From Fibrobacter sp. (GTDB lineage Bacteria; Fibrobacterota; Fibrobacteria; Fibrobacterales; Fibrobacteraceae), in contig JAEERM010000022.1 of NCBI GenBank assembly GCA_016285835.1, positions 1 to 35,601 of the forward strand: a stretch of DNA of 35,601 nt, in the 5' to 3' direction. The notes below the pieces were generated by a model. The model saw only the letters and a list, made by a program, of their open reading frames with translations. It searched no databases and was not told where the DNA came from. Position 1 is the first letter of the stretch; the number at the start of each line of letters is the position of its first letter. The position numbers and the translations under genes were made by a program. Below are positions 8,481 to 16,354 of the stretch, piece after piece.

Positions 8481-8511
8481 ATTTTACCTCTTTTGAAAAA
8501 AAATTTAAAAA

Positions 8512-9156
8512 TTAAAGTTGACGAATTAGCGGAGTTTCCGCGAGGATTTCGTTGGAGATTCTACGAACCAGCTTATTCCACACATCCTCACCCGGGACGA
8601 AGTCCTGGCTCTCTTCCAAGATATCAATCTTGCCAAAGGCGACTTCCTTCTTGGTTTCCATGGAGTAAATCGTATAACCCGCATAGGCCTGGACTCCGTA
8701 GAAGTAGACCTTGTTGCCGTTATGGCGCTTGACCGAGACATGCCTATTGAACGTGAGGCCAGAAATTGTAACGACGATACCCTTCAAGTCCGGGAGTTTT
8801 TCAGGATTCGGGTTCGACACCATGAAATCCATGTACCCCTTCATCTTTTTCTTGCTGCGGACGAATTTGCCGGACCGGGACACCTCAGGAAGCGTATTGA
8901 CTTCAAGACCGGACATGCTGACCATGTCCTGAGTCATCAGAGGCAAGAACCAGTCATTGAACTTGCCGACATGGTCGGGCAACGCCTTGCTGAAGTCGTT
9001 GCCGTTCTGAACCTTGAGGTCCAAAACATAGACGGTCAAACCCGAAGGAGGTGTTTTCCATTCAGGGCTGACCTGTTTATGGAGCCCACCTTGGGCACAG
9101 CCGGCAAACAATGTGATCGCCATCAAACAAAAAAAGAGTGTTAAAATTTTTTTCAT
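8512..9156 (-). CDS. Lipoprotein of unknown function
   Basis: A 214-residue lipoprotein with canonical lipobox LFAGC (lipid Cys20) and a mature part of mixed alpha/beta character: SGLTVYVLDLKVQNGNDF, a basic patch VRSKKKMKGYMDF, and ISGLTFNRHVSVKRHNGNK. I do not recognise a family. The frame is open 20 codons further upstream, but ATG 9156 has GAAGGGAA before it and gives a proper signal peptide. It is the first gene of a likely four-gene leftward operon (lipoprotein, lipoprotein, decarboxylase, glycosyltransferase), so a role in envelope or surface polysaccharide is possible but inferred. Confidence 0.72.
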   Translation of the reverse strand: MKKILTLFFCLMAITLFAGCAQGGLHKQVSPEWKTPPSGLTVYVLDLKVQNGNDFSKALPDHVGKFNDWFLPLMTQDMVSMSGLEVNTLPEVSRSGKFVRSKKKMKGYMDFMVSNPNPEKLPDLKGIVVTISGLTFNRHVSVKRHNGNKVYFYGVQAYAGYTIYSMETKKEVAFGKIDILEESQDFVPGEDVWNKLVRRISNEILAETPLIRQL

Positions 9157-9293
9157 AAGATTCCCTTCAATAATTCTTGAGGAAAGATAGCTTTTTGTAA
9201 AAAATGCACAGACCATTCGTCCATTTTACATCCATTTCGCCCTACATTTGACCATTTGTGCACTACACAGCGAAAGAATTTCGATTTTTTTTC

Positions 9294-9299
9294 TACATT
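9294..9299 (+). promoter_or_regulatory. Possible -10 box for a leaderless topoisomerase mRNA
   Basis: TACATT is separated by exactly 7 nt from the ATG at 9307, and no Shine-Dalgarno is present. The predicted transcription start would be at or next to the A of the ATG. No clear -35 hexamer is seen at 16-18 bp. Confidence 0.4.
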
Positions 9300-9306
9300 T
9301 ACCTCT

Positions 9307-11847
9307 ATGAATTCTAACACGCCAGATACTACTCTTGGACTTTCCAACGTAAATCATCTTGAAAGGCTCTACGATGGCTGGTTCCTCGACTACGCGAGCT
9401 ACGTCATCCTCGACCGCGCCGTGCCGTACTTCGAAGACGGCCTCAAGCCGGTCCAGCGCCGCATTTTGCATTCCCTTTTCGAAAACCACGACGGCCGTTA
9501 CCAGAAGGTCGCCACTATCGTCGGCCGCACCATGGCCTACCACCCGCACGGCGACGCCTCCATCGGCGATGCGCTCGTCACCCTCGGCCAGAAAGGCCTG
9601 CTTATAGACACCCAGGGTAACTGGGGCAACCCGCTCACCGGCGACGACGCTGCCGCCCCCCGTTATATCGAAGGCCGCCTCACCCAGTTCGCGGTCGATG
9701 TCGTGTTCAACCCCGAAACCACGGAATGGATTCCGAGCTACGACGGACGTAGCGAAGAACCGGTCACGCTCCCGGTCAAGTTTCCGCTGCTGCTCGCCCA
9801 AGGCGTCGACGGCATCGCGGTCGGCCTTTCTACGAGCATCCTCCCCCACAATTTCCGCGAGCTCTGCGAAGCAAGCATCGCCATCCTCAAGGGCAAAAAG
9901 TTCACGCTGTATCCGGACTTCTTTACCGGCGGCATCATCGATGTGAGCGATTACAACGACGGTATGCGCGGCGGCAAGGTCCGCGTCCGCGCCAAGATCG
10001 AAAAAGTCGACAACAAGACACTCGCCATCCGTGAAATCCCCTACGGCACCACGACGACAAGCCTCATCGACAGTATCGTGAAGGCCAACGACAAGGGCAA
10101 GATTAAAATCAAGCACGTCGACGACAACACGAGCAAGAACGTCGAAATTCTCATCCACCTGCAGCCGGGTACGGAACCGCAGGTCGCCATCGACGCACTC
10201 TACGCATTCACGGACTGCGAAAAGTCGCTGTCCCCGTGTACCTGCGTCATCGTGAACAAGCACCCGAAATTTATCGGCGTCTCCGAAATCCTCCGGATGA
10301 ACACGGAACACACCGTGAAACTCCTCCAGTGGGAACTCGAAAACGAACGCAAGCACCTCGAAGACAAGTGGCACATGACGAGCCTCGAAAAAATCTTCAT
10401 CGAGAAGGAAGTCTACGAGGTCATCAAGAAGGCCCGCGACCGCGACGAGATGGTGAACCTAATTGACGAAGGCCTCAAGCCCTACGTCAAGCGCTACCTG
10501 CGCCGCAGTGTCACCCGCGAAGAAATCCTGAAACTCGCCGAAATCCCGGTCCGCCGCATCAGCCGTTTCGACCGCAAGAAGGCCGACGAACTTTTGGCCG
10601 AACTCGACGAGAAACTTGCCCAGAACAAGTACAACCTGGAACACATCACCGACTACGCCATTGACCACTTCAAGAACATCCTCAAGAAGTACGGCGAAGG
10701 CCGCGAACGCAAGACGCAGATTGCCGAGTTCGGCAAGGTGAACGCCGTCCATGTGGCGCTTGCCAACCAGAAGCTGTACGTAAACCGCAAGGAAGGTTTT
10801 GTCGGCACGGGCATGAAGAAGGAAGAATACCTCTTCGACGTTTCCAACTACGATGACCTCATCGTGTTCAAGGCCGACGGAAGTTTCAAGATTGTCCGCG
10901 TGAGCGACAAGGACTTCGTGGGCAAGGACATCATCCTTGTCGAGAAGTTCAACAAGGACGACGAACGCCATATATACAATGTCATACACCAGGATGGCAA
11001 GGACGGCACCGCCTATATCAAGCGTTTCAACGTTGGCGGCGTAACCCGCGACAAGGACTACTACATGGGCAAGAACAAGCCCGGCAGCAAGATCCTCTAC
11101 CTGTCCAGCAACTTGAACGGCGAAGCGGAAGTGGTCGAAGTGACCCTCAAGCCGCGCCCGCGCATCAAGCTCAACTTCGAAGTGGACTTCAGCGAAGTCG
11201 AGGTCAAGGGGCGCGGTGCCATCGGCAACATTGTCACCAAGTACCCGGTCAAACACGTGAAACGCATCCGCAAGGGCGTGAGCACGCTTGGCGCAAGGGT
11301 TCTCTATTTCGACGCTCCGAGCGGCATTGTCTCGACCCAGAGAAAGGGCGACCGCATCGGCGAATTTGACGAGAAGGACAAGCTGCTCATCATCAAGGAA
11401 AACGGTACGGCCCGTATCCACGACATGGCGGACCCCATCCTCGTCGGCACAAACATCAAGTACCTGCACAAGTTCGACCCCGCACAGGTATTCACCATCC
11501 TCTACTTCGAGGGCGGCAATTACAACTACATGGTAAAGCGCTTCAACCTCGAAGGTTGCCCGATGACGACCGAATTCAGCCTCGTCACGGACCACAAGGA
11601 CACGAAGATGATTGAACTCTTCGCCACGGACGATGCGCGCCAGCTCATGGAATACCAGGTCGGCCGCGAAGTGCAAAAAGAGGAACTGGACTTGACCGAA
11701 GTCGCAGACGTCAAGGGCTACAAGGCGCTGGGCAGCAAGTTCACCGCCAAGAAGGTCAAGCGTACTAGCCGCATCTCCCCGCCAGACAGTTTCGACGACG
11801 GCACAAGCGACGAGGGCGAAGACGAAGGCGACCCGAAGTTGTTCTAG
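9307..11847 (+). CDS. parC: Type II DNA topoisomerase subunit A (topoisomerase IV ParC-like, Bacteroidetes type)
   Basis: An 846-residue DNA-cleaving subunit of a type IIA topoisomerase. YASYVILDRAVPYFEDGLK and VQRRILHS (30-56) lead into the winged-helix region; HPHGDASIGDAL (79-90) and the active-site region DDAAAPRYIEGRL with catalytic Tyr120 follow. A long tower/coiled-coil segment (about 350-480) precedes a beta-pinwheel-like C-terminal domain and an acidic tail (DDGTSDEGEDEGD). The N-terminal sequence is closest in my memory to Bacteroidetes ParC rather than to canonical GyrA, and I see no clear GyrA box. The frame is open 17 codons upstream; ATG 9307 is chosen because homology begins after it and a TACATT box lies 7 nt upstream. 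The partner B subunit is not in the window. The ParC-versus-GyrA name is uncertain. Confidence 0.88.
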   Translation: MNSNTPDTTLGLSNVNHLERLYDGWFLDYASYVILDRAVPYFEDGLKPVQRRILHSLFENHDGRYQKVATIVGRTMAYHPHGDASIGDALVTLGQKGLLIDTQGNWGNPLTGDDAAAPRYIEGRLTQFAVDVVFNPETTEWIPSYDGRSEEPVTLPVKFPLLLAQGVDGIAVGLSTSILPHNFRELCEASIAILKGKKFTLYPDFFTGGIIDVSDYNDGMRGGKVRVRAKIEKVDNKTLAIREIPYGTTTTSLIDSIVKANDKGKIKIKHVDDNTSKNVEILIHLQPGTEPQVAIDALYAFTDCEKSLSPCTCVIVNKHPKFIGVSEILRMNTEHTVKLLQWELENERKHLEDKWHMTSLEKIFIEKEVYEVIKKARDRDEMVNLIDEGLKPYVKRYLRRSVTREEILKLAEIPVRRISRFDRKKADELLAELDEKLAQNKYNLEHITDYAIDHFKNILKKYGEGRERKTQIAEFGKVNAVHVALANQKLYVNRKEGFVGTGMKKEEYLFDVSNYDDLIVFKADGSFKIVRVSDKDFVGKDIILVEKFNKDDERHIYNVIHQDGKDGTAYIKRFNVGGVTRDKDYYMGKNKPGSKILYLSSNLNGEAEVVEVTLKPRPRIKLNFEVDFSEVEVKGRGAIGNIVTKYPVKHVKRIRKGVSTLGARVLYFDAPSGIVSTQRKGDRIGEFDEKDKLLIIKENGTARIHDMADPILVGTNIKYLHKFDPAQVFTILYFEGGNYNYMVKRFNLEGCPMTTEFSLVTDHKDTKMIELFATDDARQLMEYQVGREVQKEELDLTEVADVKGYKALGSKFTAKKVKRTSRISPPDSFDDGTSDEGEDEGDPKLF

Positions 11848-11880
11848 CCTCGTTCCACATAACAAGCTATACAAAAAGAA

Positions 11881-11910
11881 CTCCAGGGCAAGCCCTGGAG
11901 TTCCTTTTTT
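11881..11910. terminator. Bidirectional Rho-independent terminator
   Basis: Inverted repeat CTCCAGGGC/GCCCTGGAG (11881-11889, 11892-11900) is followed by TTCCTTTTTT and preceded by an A-rich run at 11873-11880. It lies between the convergent topoisomerase and GH43 genes and can serve both. Confidence 0.85.
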
Positions 11911-11952
11911 ATGTTGGAGTGTGCTACAACCTGTTTATCGGATGGAGAAAAA

Positions 11953-14151
11953 CTATTTGGCCGTCGACACGTTCATCATCTTGCCGCTGCGGGCATTCCT
12001 GAGCAGGTACACACCCTTACCGTAACCGGCCTGAGAAAGGGCCTGTTGCGGAGAGCGACCAGCGAGGTCGACCGTACCCATCAGCTTGCCAGCCAAAGAG
12101 TAAACGCGGTAGACATCACCATCAGATATTGAGAACTTGACCACGGTATTCTTGAACGATGTCGGAGGCGTCTGATCGCCGAAGGAGAACCAGTCCACAT
12201 TCACATTGTCGCCCTGGATAACCAGGCGGATTACGTGTTCACCGGCCGTAAGATGAGCAGAGCCACCAGTGAATTCCTTATACACGCTCCAGTCATCGCC
12301 CGTTTTCGGGACGACAATGGTCTGACCGACGTCCTTCTCATCCACCTGGAACGAGAGGCTTGCGGAATCCATGCCAGTCGATGCGGAAACCTTGATAGCA
12401 TAGTCTCCCTCGACAGGAACATTGACCGTATATTCGATCCATTCGCCAACGCTCGTGTAGCCAACGGCCATGCCCTTCGAAGCATCAGCAGAATCCAGCA
12501 ACACAATGTCCACACCTTCGTTCGCACGGAAATTGGCATCGCCCTGGTTCGCCTTTTCGGCATCGCTATAAGCCTTGCGGGCACCGCCCAAGTCGAACTT
12601 TTCAGCCTCGATGACCGCCGGGAGCGTCACGGCAACGCTGTCGTAAGGCACTTGCTGGGCCGCCACGCTCGGGCCGCCCGCACCCGCGAAGCTCCATTCG
12701 AGGATGCCCATCGTGGAGTCCTTCGAGCCCTTGAACACGAGGAACAGTTCGTCCACGACACCGGTCAACCCGGTCACTTCGCAAGTGTTTTCAGCATAGT
12801 CGTTCCAACCGCTCGTCTTCTGGATGTCGCAAGTTCCCGCGAGAGTGCCGGAAGCGGAACCGCTGTGAATTTCAATCTTGTTGCCGTCGCCAACGCTTGC
12901 AGCAACAACTTTGAACGATGTGGCACCACCACCGAAATCCACCCCGGAAACGCGAATCCAAGATTCCTTGCTCGCATACGGAGTCAGCACATGCTTGGCT
13001 GCGACACCGCCAGACCAGTCGGATTTGTTCCAGTCGGTACGGCTGCGGATGTTCTTCTGCTTGGAACTCGTGAGTGCCGGATAGACTTCGTAGGGATTGA
13101 AGTTCTCAATTTGCTCCGGGCCATTGTCCGTATAGGTCAGCTTGTTCATGTCGTCGCCATTGTAGGTGAACTCGTCGATACTCACACTACGGTGGTAAGC
13201 CGGGTCAGGATTGGCATTGCCCAGAGAAGCCGGATGTTCAGAAGCCTGGACGAGGCGGCGGTCATGGTAGACGACATACCACTTGCCCTTGAACTGGGCG
13301 ATACCGTGGTGGTTATTGTTGTTCGCGTTGATGTTGCGGCCGTTGATGTTCGGGTTATCCATGAAGATGCCCTTGTACGTATAGGGGCCCATCGGATTGC
13401 TCGACGTACCGTAAGCGATACGCAAATCGGCGGTACTGTACGAAAGGTAGTAGGTGGAGCCCTTCTTGTGGATGTAGGAGGCTTCCATCGCCTTCGGGCC
13501 GCCAATCTTCAGCTCGACCTTGGAACTCACGTCAAAACCGTTGATGTTCTTGTTGAGCTTGTAGATGTTGAAGATGTTGTTGTTGTTGTCCCTGGCCGGG
13601 CGCGAATCGCTATCGCCACCACCGAAGGTGAAGTAGCCCTGGCCGTCGTCATCGAAGAAGATGGCCGGGTCGAAGCACCAACCGATGCCGTCGCAGTCCG
13701 CGAGGCCACCACCCCAGTTGTTGATGAGTTTCTTGTTGTCGGGAACCGGGTTCTTGTAAGGTCCCTGGATTTCGTCAGCACCGACGAGCCCCACGCCACC
13801 GCCACCGCCATCGGGATAGACGATGTAGAACCGGCCATCGGGGCCGATATCGATACCCGAAGCCCAAATGTCGCCGATGTTATCGTATTCACGCTTGGCC
13901 TCGAGGACAATACCGAAGTCCGTCCAGTTCTTCATATCGCGACTGCGAAAAGCATAAAGCGACTTGATGGTATAGCCATTACTGCCGGCCGGGTCGTCCG
14001 AGTCTGTTATGATGTAAAAATATTCGTCATCCGCCGTAGCCGCCGGATCCGCCAGGTAATGGTAATTAGAAATCGGGTTGTCTGCCAGAGCGGAGGCAAC
14101 CAAGCTGCAAGACATCGCTAGCACCAATTTCCCATGATTTTTGAATTTCAT
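11953..14151 (-). CDS. Secreted GH43 glycosidase with two CBM6-like domains and a C-terminal sorting module
   Basis: A 732-residue secreted hemicellulase. Residues 1-23 are the signal peptide. Residues 28-345 form the GH43 five-bladed propeller: D35 (ADPAA, general base), D161 (CFDPAIFFDDDG, pKa modulator) and E223 (AMEASYIHK, general acid). Two beta-sandwich domains of CBM6 type follow: about 365-490 (FGGGATSFKVVAAS, ending LEWSF) and about 508-658 (AVIEAEKFD to NVDWFSF). The C-terminal 60 residues (GKLMGTVDLAG, then GVYLLRN) match the C-terminus of the esterase at 4222. AAGGGA precedes the ATG. GH43 members hydrolyse beta-xylosides or alpha-L-arabinofuranosides; which one cannot be read from sequence. 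With the two esterases it fits xylan debranching. Confidence 0.88.
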   Translation of the reverse strand: MKFKNHGKLVLAMSCSLVASALADNPISNYHYLADPAATADDEYFYIITDSDDPAGSNGYTIKSLYAFRSRDMKNWTDFGIVLEAKREYDNIGDIWASGIDIGPDGRFYIVYPDGGGGGVGLVGADEIQGPYKNPVPDNKKLINNWGGGLADCDGIGWCFDPAIFFDDDGQGYFTFGGGDSDSRPARDNNNNIFNIYKLNKNINGFDVSSKVELKIGGPKAMEASYIHKKGSTYYLSYSTADLRIAYGTSSNPMGPYTYKGIFMDNPNINGRNINANNNNHHGIAQFKGKWYVVYHDRRLVQASEHPASLGNANPDPAYHRSVSIDEFTYNGDDMNKLTYTDNGPEQIENFNPYEVYPALTSSKQKNIRSRTDWNKSDWSGGVAAKHVLTPYASKESWIRVSGVDFGGGATSFKVVAASVGDGNKIEIHSGSASGTLAGTCDIQKTSGWNDYAENTCEVTGLTGVVDELFLVFKGSKDSTMGILEWSFAGAGGPSVAAQQVPYDSVAVTLPAVIEAEKFDLGGARKAYSDAEKANQGDANFRANEGVDIVLLDSADASKGMAVGYTSVGEWIEYTVNVPVEGDYAIKVSASTGMDSASLSFQVDEKDVGQTIVVPKTGDDWSVYKEFTGGSAHLTAGEHVIRLVIQGDNVNVDWFSFGDQTPPTSFKNTVVKFSISDGDVYRVYSLAGKLMGTVDLAGRSPQQALSQAGYGKGVYLLRNARSGKMMNVSTAK

Positions 14152-14200
14152 AAAACATCCCTTATATTTTTTGACGACCTGAACAGGCCCATGTTGTAAA

Positions 14201-14239
14201 AATATACGGGGAATACGCGTTTTTTTTGGTCAAAAACGC
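14201..14239 (-). promoter_or_regulatory. Possible -10 box and upstream inverted repeat of the GH43 gene
   Basis: On the minus strand CGTATATTT (TATATT at 14201-14206) lies about 50 nt upstream of the ATG. Just upstream is an 8-bp inverted repeat GCGTTTTT/AAAAACGC (14217-14224 with 14232-14239) with a 7-nt loop. It could be an operator, or the terminator of the upstream dCMP deaminase gene. Confidence 0.35.
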
Positions 14240-14297
14240 AGGTTCTATGGATTTTTTATCAAAGGGAAATAGGGACTTTTTTCAGATGTGACGGGCA

Positions 14298-14861
14298 TCA
14301 CGTCCCAGCGGGTTTCGAAACGACCGGACGGATGCGCTTGCCGCAAAGGGTGACAACAATCCCCGCCTGTGCAAACATGTAGTAAGCCGTATCGCGGCTG
14401 TTGTTGAGCGTGGATTTGGGATCGTAATCGTCCTTGGTCACAAAGACTTCTGCAACGCCGGAAAGGCTCACATCCAAAGCACAGCGTTCACACGGGAAAC
14501 CGATGACATAGAGTTTGGAACCAGGAGGCACCTTCCCACGGGCATAATGCAACGCGTTGATTTCGGCATGAACCATGAAGGGGTATTTGTTGGCCTCGAA
14601 CTCGTGGTGACTCAGCACTTCTCCCGTATCCGCATCCAGGAGATCGTAAGCGAGTTTCTGCTTTTCGCGGGTATAAGGGACCGTTTCGTCGTCGAATCCC
14701 GCCGGAGCTCCGTTATAACCAGTGCTGATAACGCGCCCATCGGCACTTACGAGCACGGCGCCCATCTGGGTATTCTTGTCTTTGGAGAGACGGGCCTGCG
14801 CCACCATCATCTGGGTATAGACTTCGTCACGGAGCTTTGTACGGGTAGGATTGTTATTCAT
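14298..14861 (-). CDS. Deoxycytidylate (dCMP) deaminase family protein
   Basis: A 187-residue cytosolic zinc deaminase that converts dCMP to dUMP for dTTP synthesis. The zinc site is clear: HAEINA (H98, catalytic E100) and PCERCA (C124, C127). TQMGAVLVSADGRVISTGYNGAP (31-53) is the typical dCMP-deaminase N-terminal block, and an insertion (about 58-92) precedes the HAE motif as in ComEB-type enzymes. The frame is open another 254 codons upstream, but that region is antisense to the acyltransferase; ATG 14861 is used because homology starts there and a TATATT box lies 7 nt upstream with no Shine-Dalgarno. It is divergent from the acyltransferase gene. Confidence 0.88.
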   Translation of the reverse strand: MNNNPTRTKLRDEVYTQMMVAQARLSKDKNTQMGAVLVSADGRVISTGYNGAPAGFDDETVPYTREKQKLAYDLLDADTGEVLSHHEFEANKYPFMVHAEINALHYARGKVPPGSKLYVIGFPCERCALDVSLSGVAEVFVTKDDYDPKSTLNNSRDTAYYMFAQAGIVVTLCGKRIRPVVSKPAGT

Positions 14862-14868
14862 GCAAAAA

Positions 14869-14874
14869 AATATA
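14869..14874 (-). promoter_or_regulatory. Possible -10 box for a leaderless dCMP deaminase mRNA
   Basis: TATATT on the minus strand ends exactly 7 nt before the ATG at 14861. The intervening sequence TTTTTGC-type stretch contains no ribosome binding site. The -35 region is not obvious. Confidence 0.4.
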
Positions 14875-14957
14875 GTCAAAATGAATGCGTTCAGCACCCA
14901 TGCTTGAATTTTTCTATAATTGCAACTTCGAAAACCCAAAAGTAGAGTGACCCCGAA

Positions 14958-16118
14958 ATGGAAAAAGGCATTATCCATACCGACAATTTCTTGTCCGTCG
15001 ATGACACCCGCATCATGAAGGCCATCGCGATTTGCTGCATGCTGATGCACCACCTCTGGAGTTTCCCGGCCCGAGTCGCCGTAAAACCGCTCGAAAACTT
15101 CTTCACGATTTTCGGGATGCCCTCGACCCTCTATCTGGGATTCTTTGGGAAAATCTGCGTTCCGATGTTCTTCTTCTTTGGCGGGTACGGAGTATACAAG
15201 AGGACTCTCGGGAAAAAATACGATGTCGTATTGAGACTGAAAAAACTCTACTTTGCCTACTGGAAAGTCTTCCTCATTTTCATCCCTATCGGTTTTCTCT
15301 TCTTTTCGAACCAGACAACTTACTGCAGTGAACCCTTCCTTTGCAACCGCTTTGCCAAGTTCGCCACAAAGGAGCTGATATCCAACTTCCTGGGATTCAC
15401 ATCGACCTACTGCAGGGAATGGTGGTTCCTGATTAGCTACGCATTTGCGCTCGTCTGCTTCCCGTTCGTAAGAGCCATCATCGACCGCTTCTCGACATGG
15501 GCGAACATCTTCATCGCTATCGTCGTCACCATCCTGCTCACGAACATCTTCCCGGGAATCAGCAAGAGCCCGAACTTGGGCGTGCTGGGGAGCAACTTCC
15601 TTTACCTCAAGTTCTTCTGCCAAATTGCGCCCTACGCGGCATGCTTCTGGATGGGTGCCGTCGTCGCAAGGAACGGACTTTTGGACAGGCTCAACGATTC
15701 CATGAAGTCAAACGGGCTCCTGAACCCCGTAGTTGACATTCTCACCTGGGTGTTCATCGTCTTCCTGAGACAAAGCGAAATCGGCGACAAGTTCGACATT
15801 TTCTTCATCCCCGTCTTGACAGTGACCGGGCTAGACCTCTTCAGGAGAATCAAGTGGGTCCGTGCGGGCTTGGTCCACCTCGGCAAGCAAAGCACGAATA
15901 TGTGGTTGATCCACCCGTTCTTCTGTTACTACTATGGTGCCGTGGCAAAAGCCGTCTCCGCACCTCGATACGCAGTGCTTTCCCTGTTGGTCCTGATTGC
16001 TCTGACCTACCTAGGCTCAGTCTTCGTGACGCTTTTCTGGCTAGGAGCAGACCGCATCTACAGCAGAGTCAAGCATGTGATACATAAGAGGCGCGAGGCA
16101 ACGAGCAGCGAGCAATGA
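14958..16118 (+). CDS. Membrane acyltransferase family 3 protein
   Basis: A 386-residue integral membrane protein of the acyltransferase-3 (AT3) family, which transfers acyl groups to extracytoplasmic sugars or lipids. The N-terminal KAIAICCMLMHHLW (21-34) corresponds to the conserved basic-x10-His active-site helix, with Lys at the usual Arg position. FGKICVPMFFFFGGYGVY is the second AT3 motif, and STNMWLIHPFF near 310 the late one. About ten hydrophobic segments are visible. A TATAAT at 14915-14920 may be its -10; the Shine-Dalgarno is weak. The last residues (RREATSSEQ) and the TGA stop come from a 7-bp repeat array. The acyl group and acceptor are unknown. Confidence 0.83.
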   Translation: MEKGIIHTDNFLSVDDTRIMKAIAICCMLMHHLWSFPARVAVKPLENFFTIFGMPSTLYLGFFGKICVPMFFFFGGYGVYKRTLGKKYDVVLRLKKLYFAYWKVFLIFIPIGFLFFSNQTTYCSEPFLCNRFAKFATKELISNFLGFTSTYCREWWFLISYAFALVCFPFVRAIIDRFSTWANIFIAIVVTILLTNIFPGISKSPNLGVLGSNFLYLKFFCQIAPYAACFWMGAVVARNGLLDRLNDSMKSNGLLNPVVDILTWVFIVFLRQSEIGDKFDIFFIPVLTVTGLDLFRRIKWVRAGLVHLGKQSTNMWLIHPFFCYYYGAVAKAVSAPRYAVLSLLVLIALTYLGSVFVTLFWLGADRIYSRVKHVIHKRREATSSEQ

Positions 16119-16155
16119 GCAATGAGCGGTGAGGTTTCAGGCACGAGGCGAGAGG
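16093..16155 (+). repeat. Degenerate heptamer array (AACGAGC/AATGAGC type)
   Basis: Nine consecutive 7-bp units in one phase: GCGAGGC, AACGAGC, AGCGAGC, AATGAGC, AATGAGC, GGTGAGG, TTTCAGG, CACGAGG, CGAGAGG. The acyltransferase stop TGA (16116-16118) lies inside the fourth unit. The array forms the left flank of a composite element that ends at the right-hand array at 16292. Confidence 0.75.
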
Positions 16156-16185
16156 CTAGAAAATAGAGACTACCTTTGACCACTT

Positions 16186-16282
16186 AGTGCTTTAGCACTT
16201 ATGTGGGCATGGCCACCTTTAGGTGGGAGGCTAGTGAAAAGAATCACGCACTTCGTGCGTCAATATAAGACGGCGAAGCCGT
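16186..16282. repeat. Cluster of four short perfect hairpins
   Basis: Four hairpins with 5-6-bp stems follow one another: AGTGC/GCACT with loop TTTA (16186-16199), CCACC/GGTGG with loop TTTA (16213-16226), ACGCAC/GTGCGT with loop TTC (16246-16260), and ACGGC/GCCGT with loop GAA (16270-16282). None has a U tract, so they do not look like ordinary terminators. The cluster fills the space between two heptamer arrays. Confidence 0.7.
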
Positions 16283-16291
16283 GATATTTCT

Positions 16292-16354
16292 CCCTAGCCC
16301 CTAGATTCTAACCCCTAATCACTTCCTACTGTCTACTTCCTACTCCCTCATTCC
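16292..16354 (-). repeat. Degenerate heptamer array (CCCTAAT to TACTTCC type)
   Basis: Nine in-phase 7-bp units on the plus strand: CCCTAGC, CCCTAGA, TTCTAAC, CCCTAAT, CACTTCC, TACTGTC, TACTTCC, TACTCCC, TCATTCC. Its purine-rich strand is the minus strand, so it is inverted relative to the array at 16093. The last unit contains the stop codon of the leftward dehydrogenase gene (16348-16350). Confidence 0.75.

Noticed and set aside
9226..11874. Two long minus-strand open frames opposite the topoisomerase gene
   Set aside because: Strongly biased in Val, Asp, Leu and Ala, with no family motif; the plus-strand topoisomerase explains the region.
12235..14121. A 628-codon plus-strand open frame opposite the GH43 gene
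   Set aside because: The GH43 frame has signal peptide, catalytic residues and binding domains; the opposite frame has biased composition and no motif.
16186..16282. Hairpin cluster as possible CRISPR or terminators
   Set aside because: Stems differ in sequence and spacing, there are no unique spacers of constant length, and no U tracts follow.
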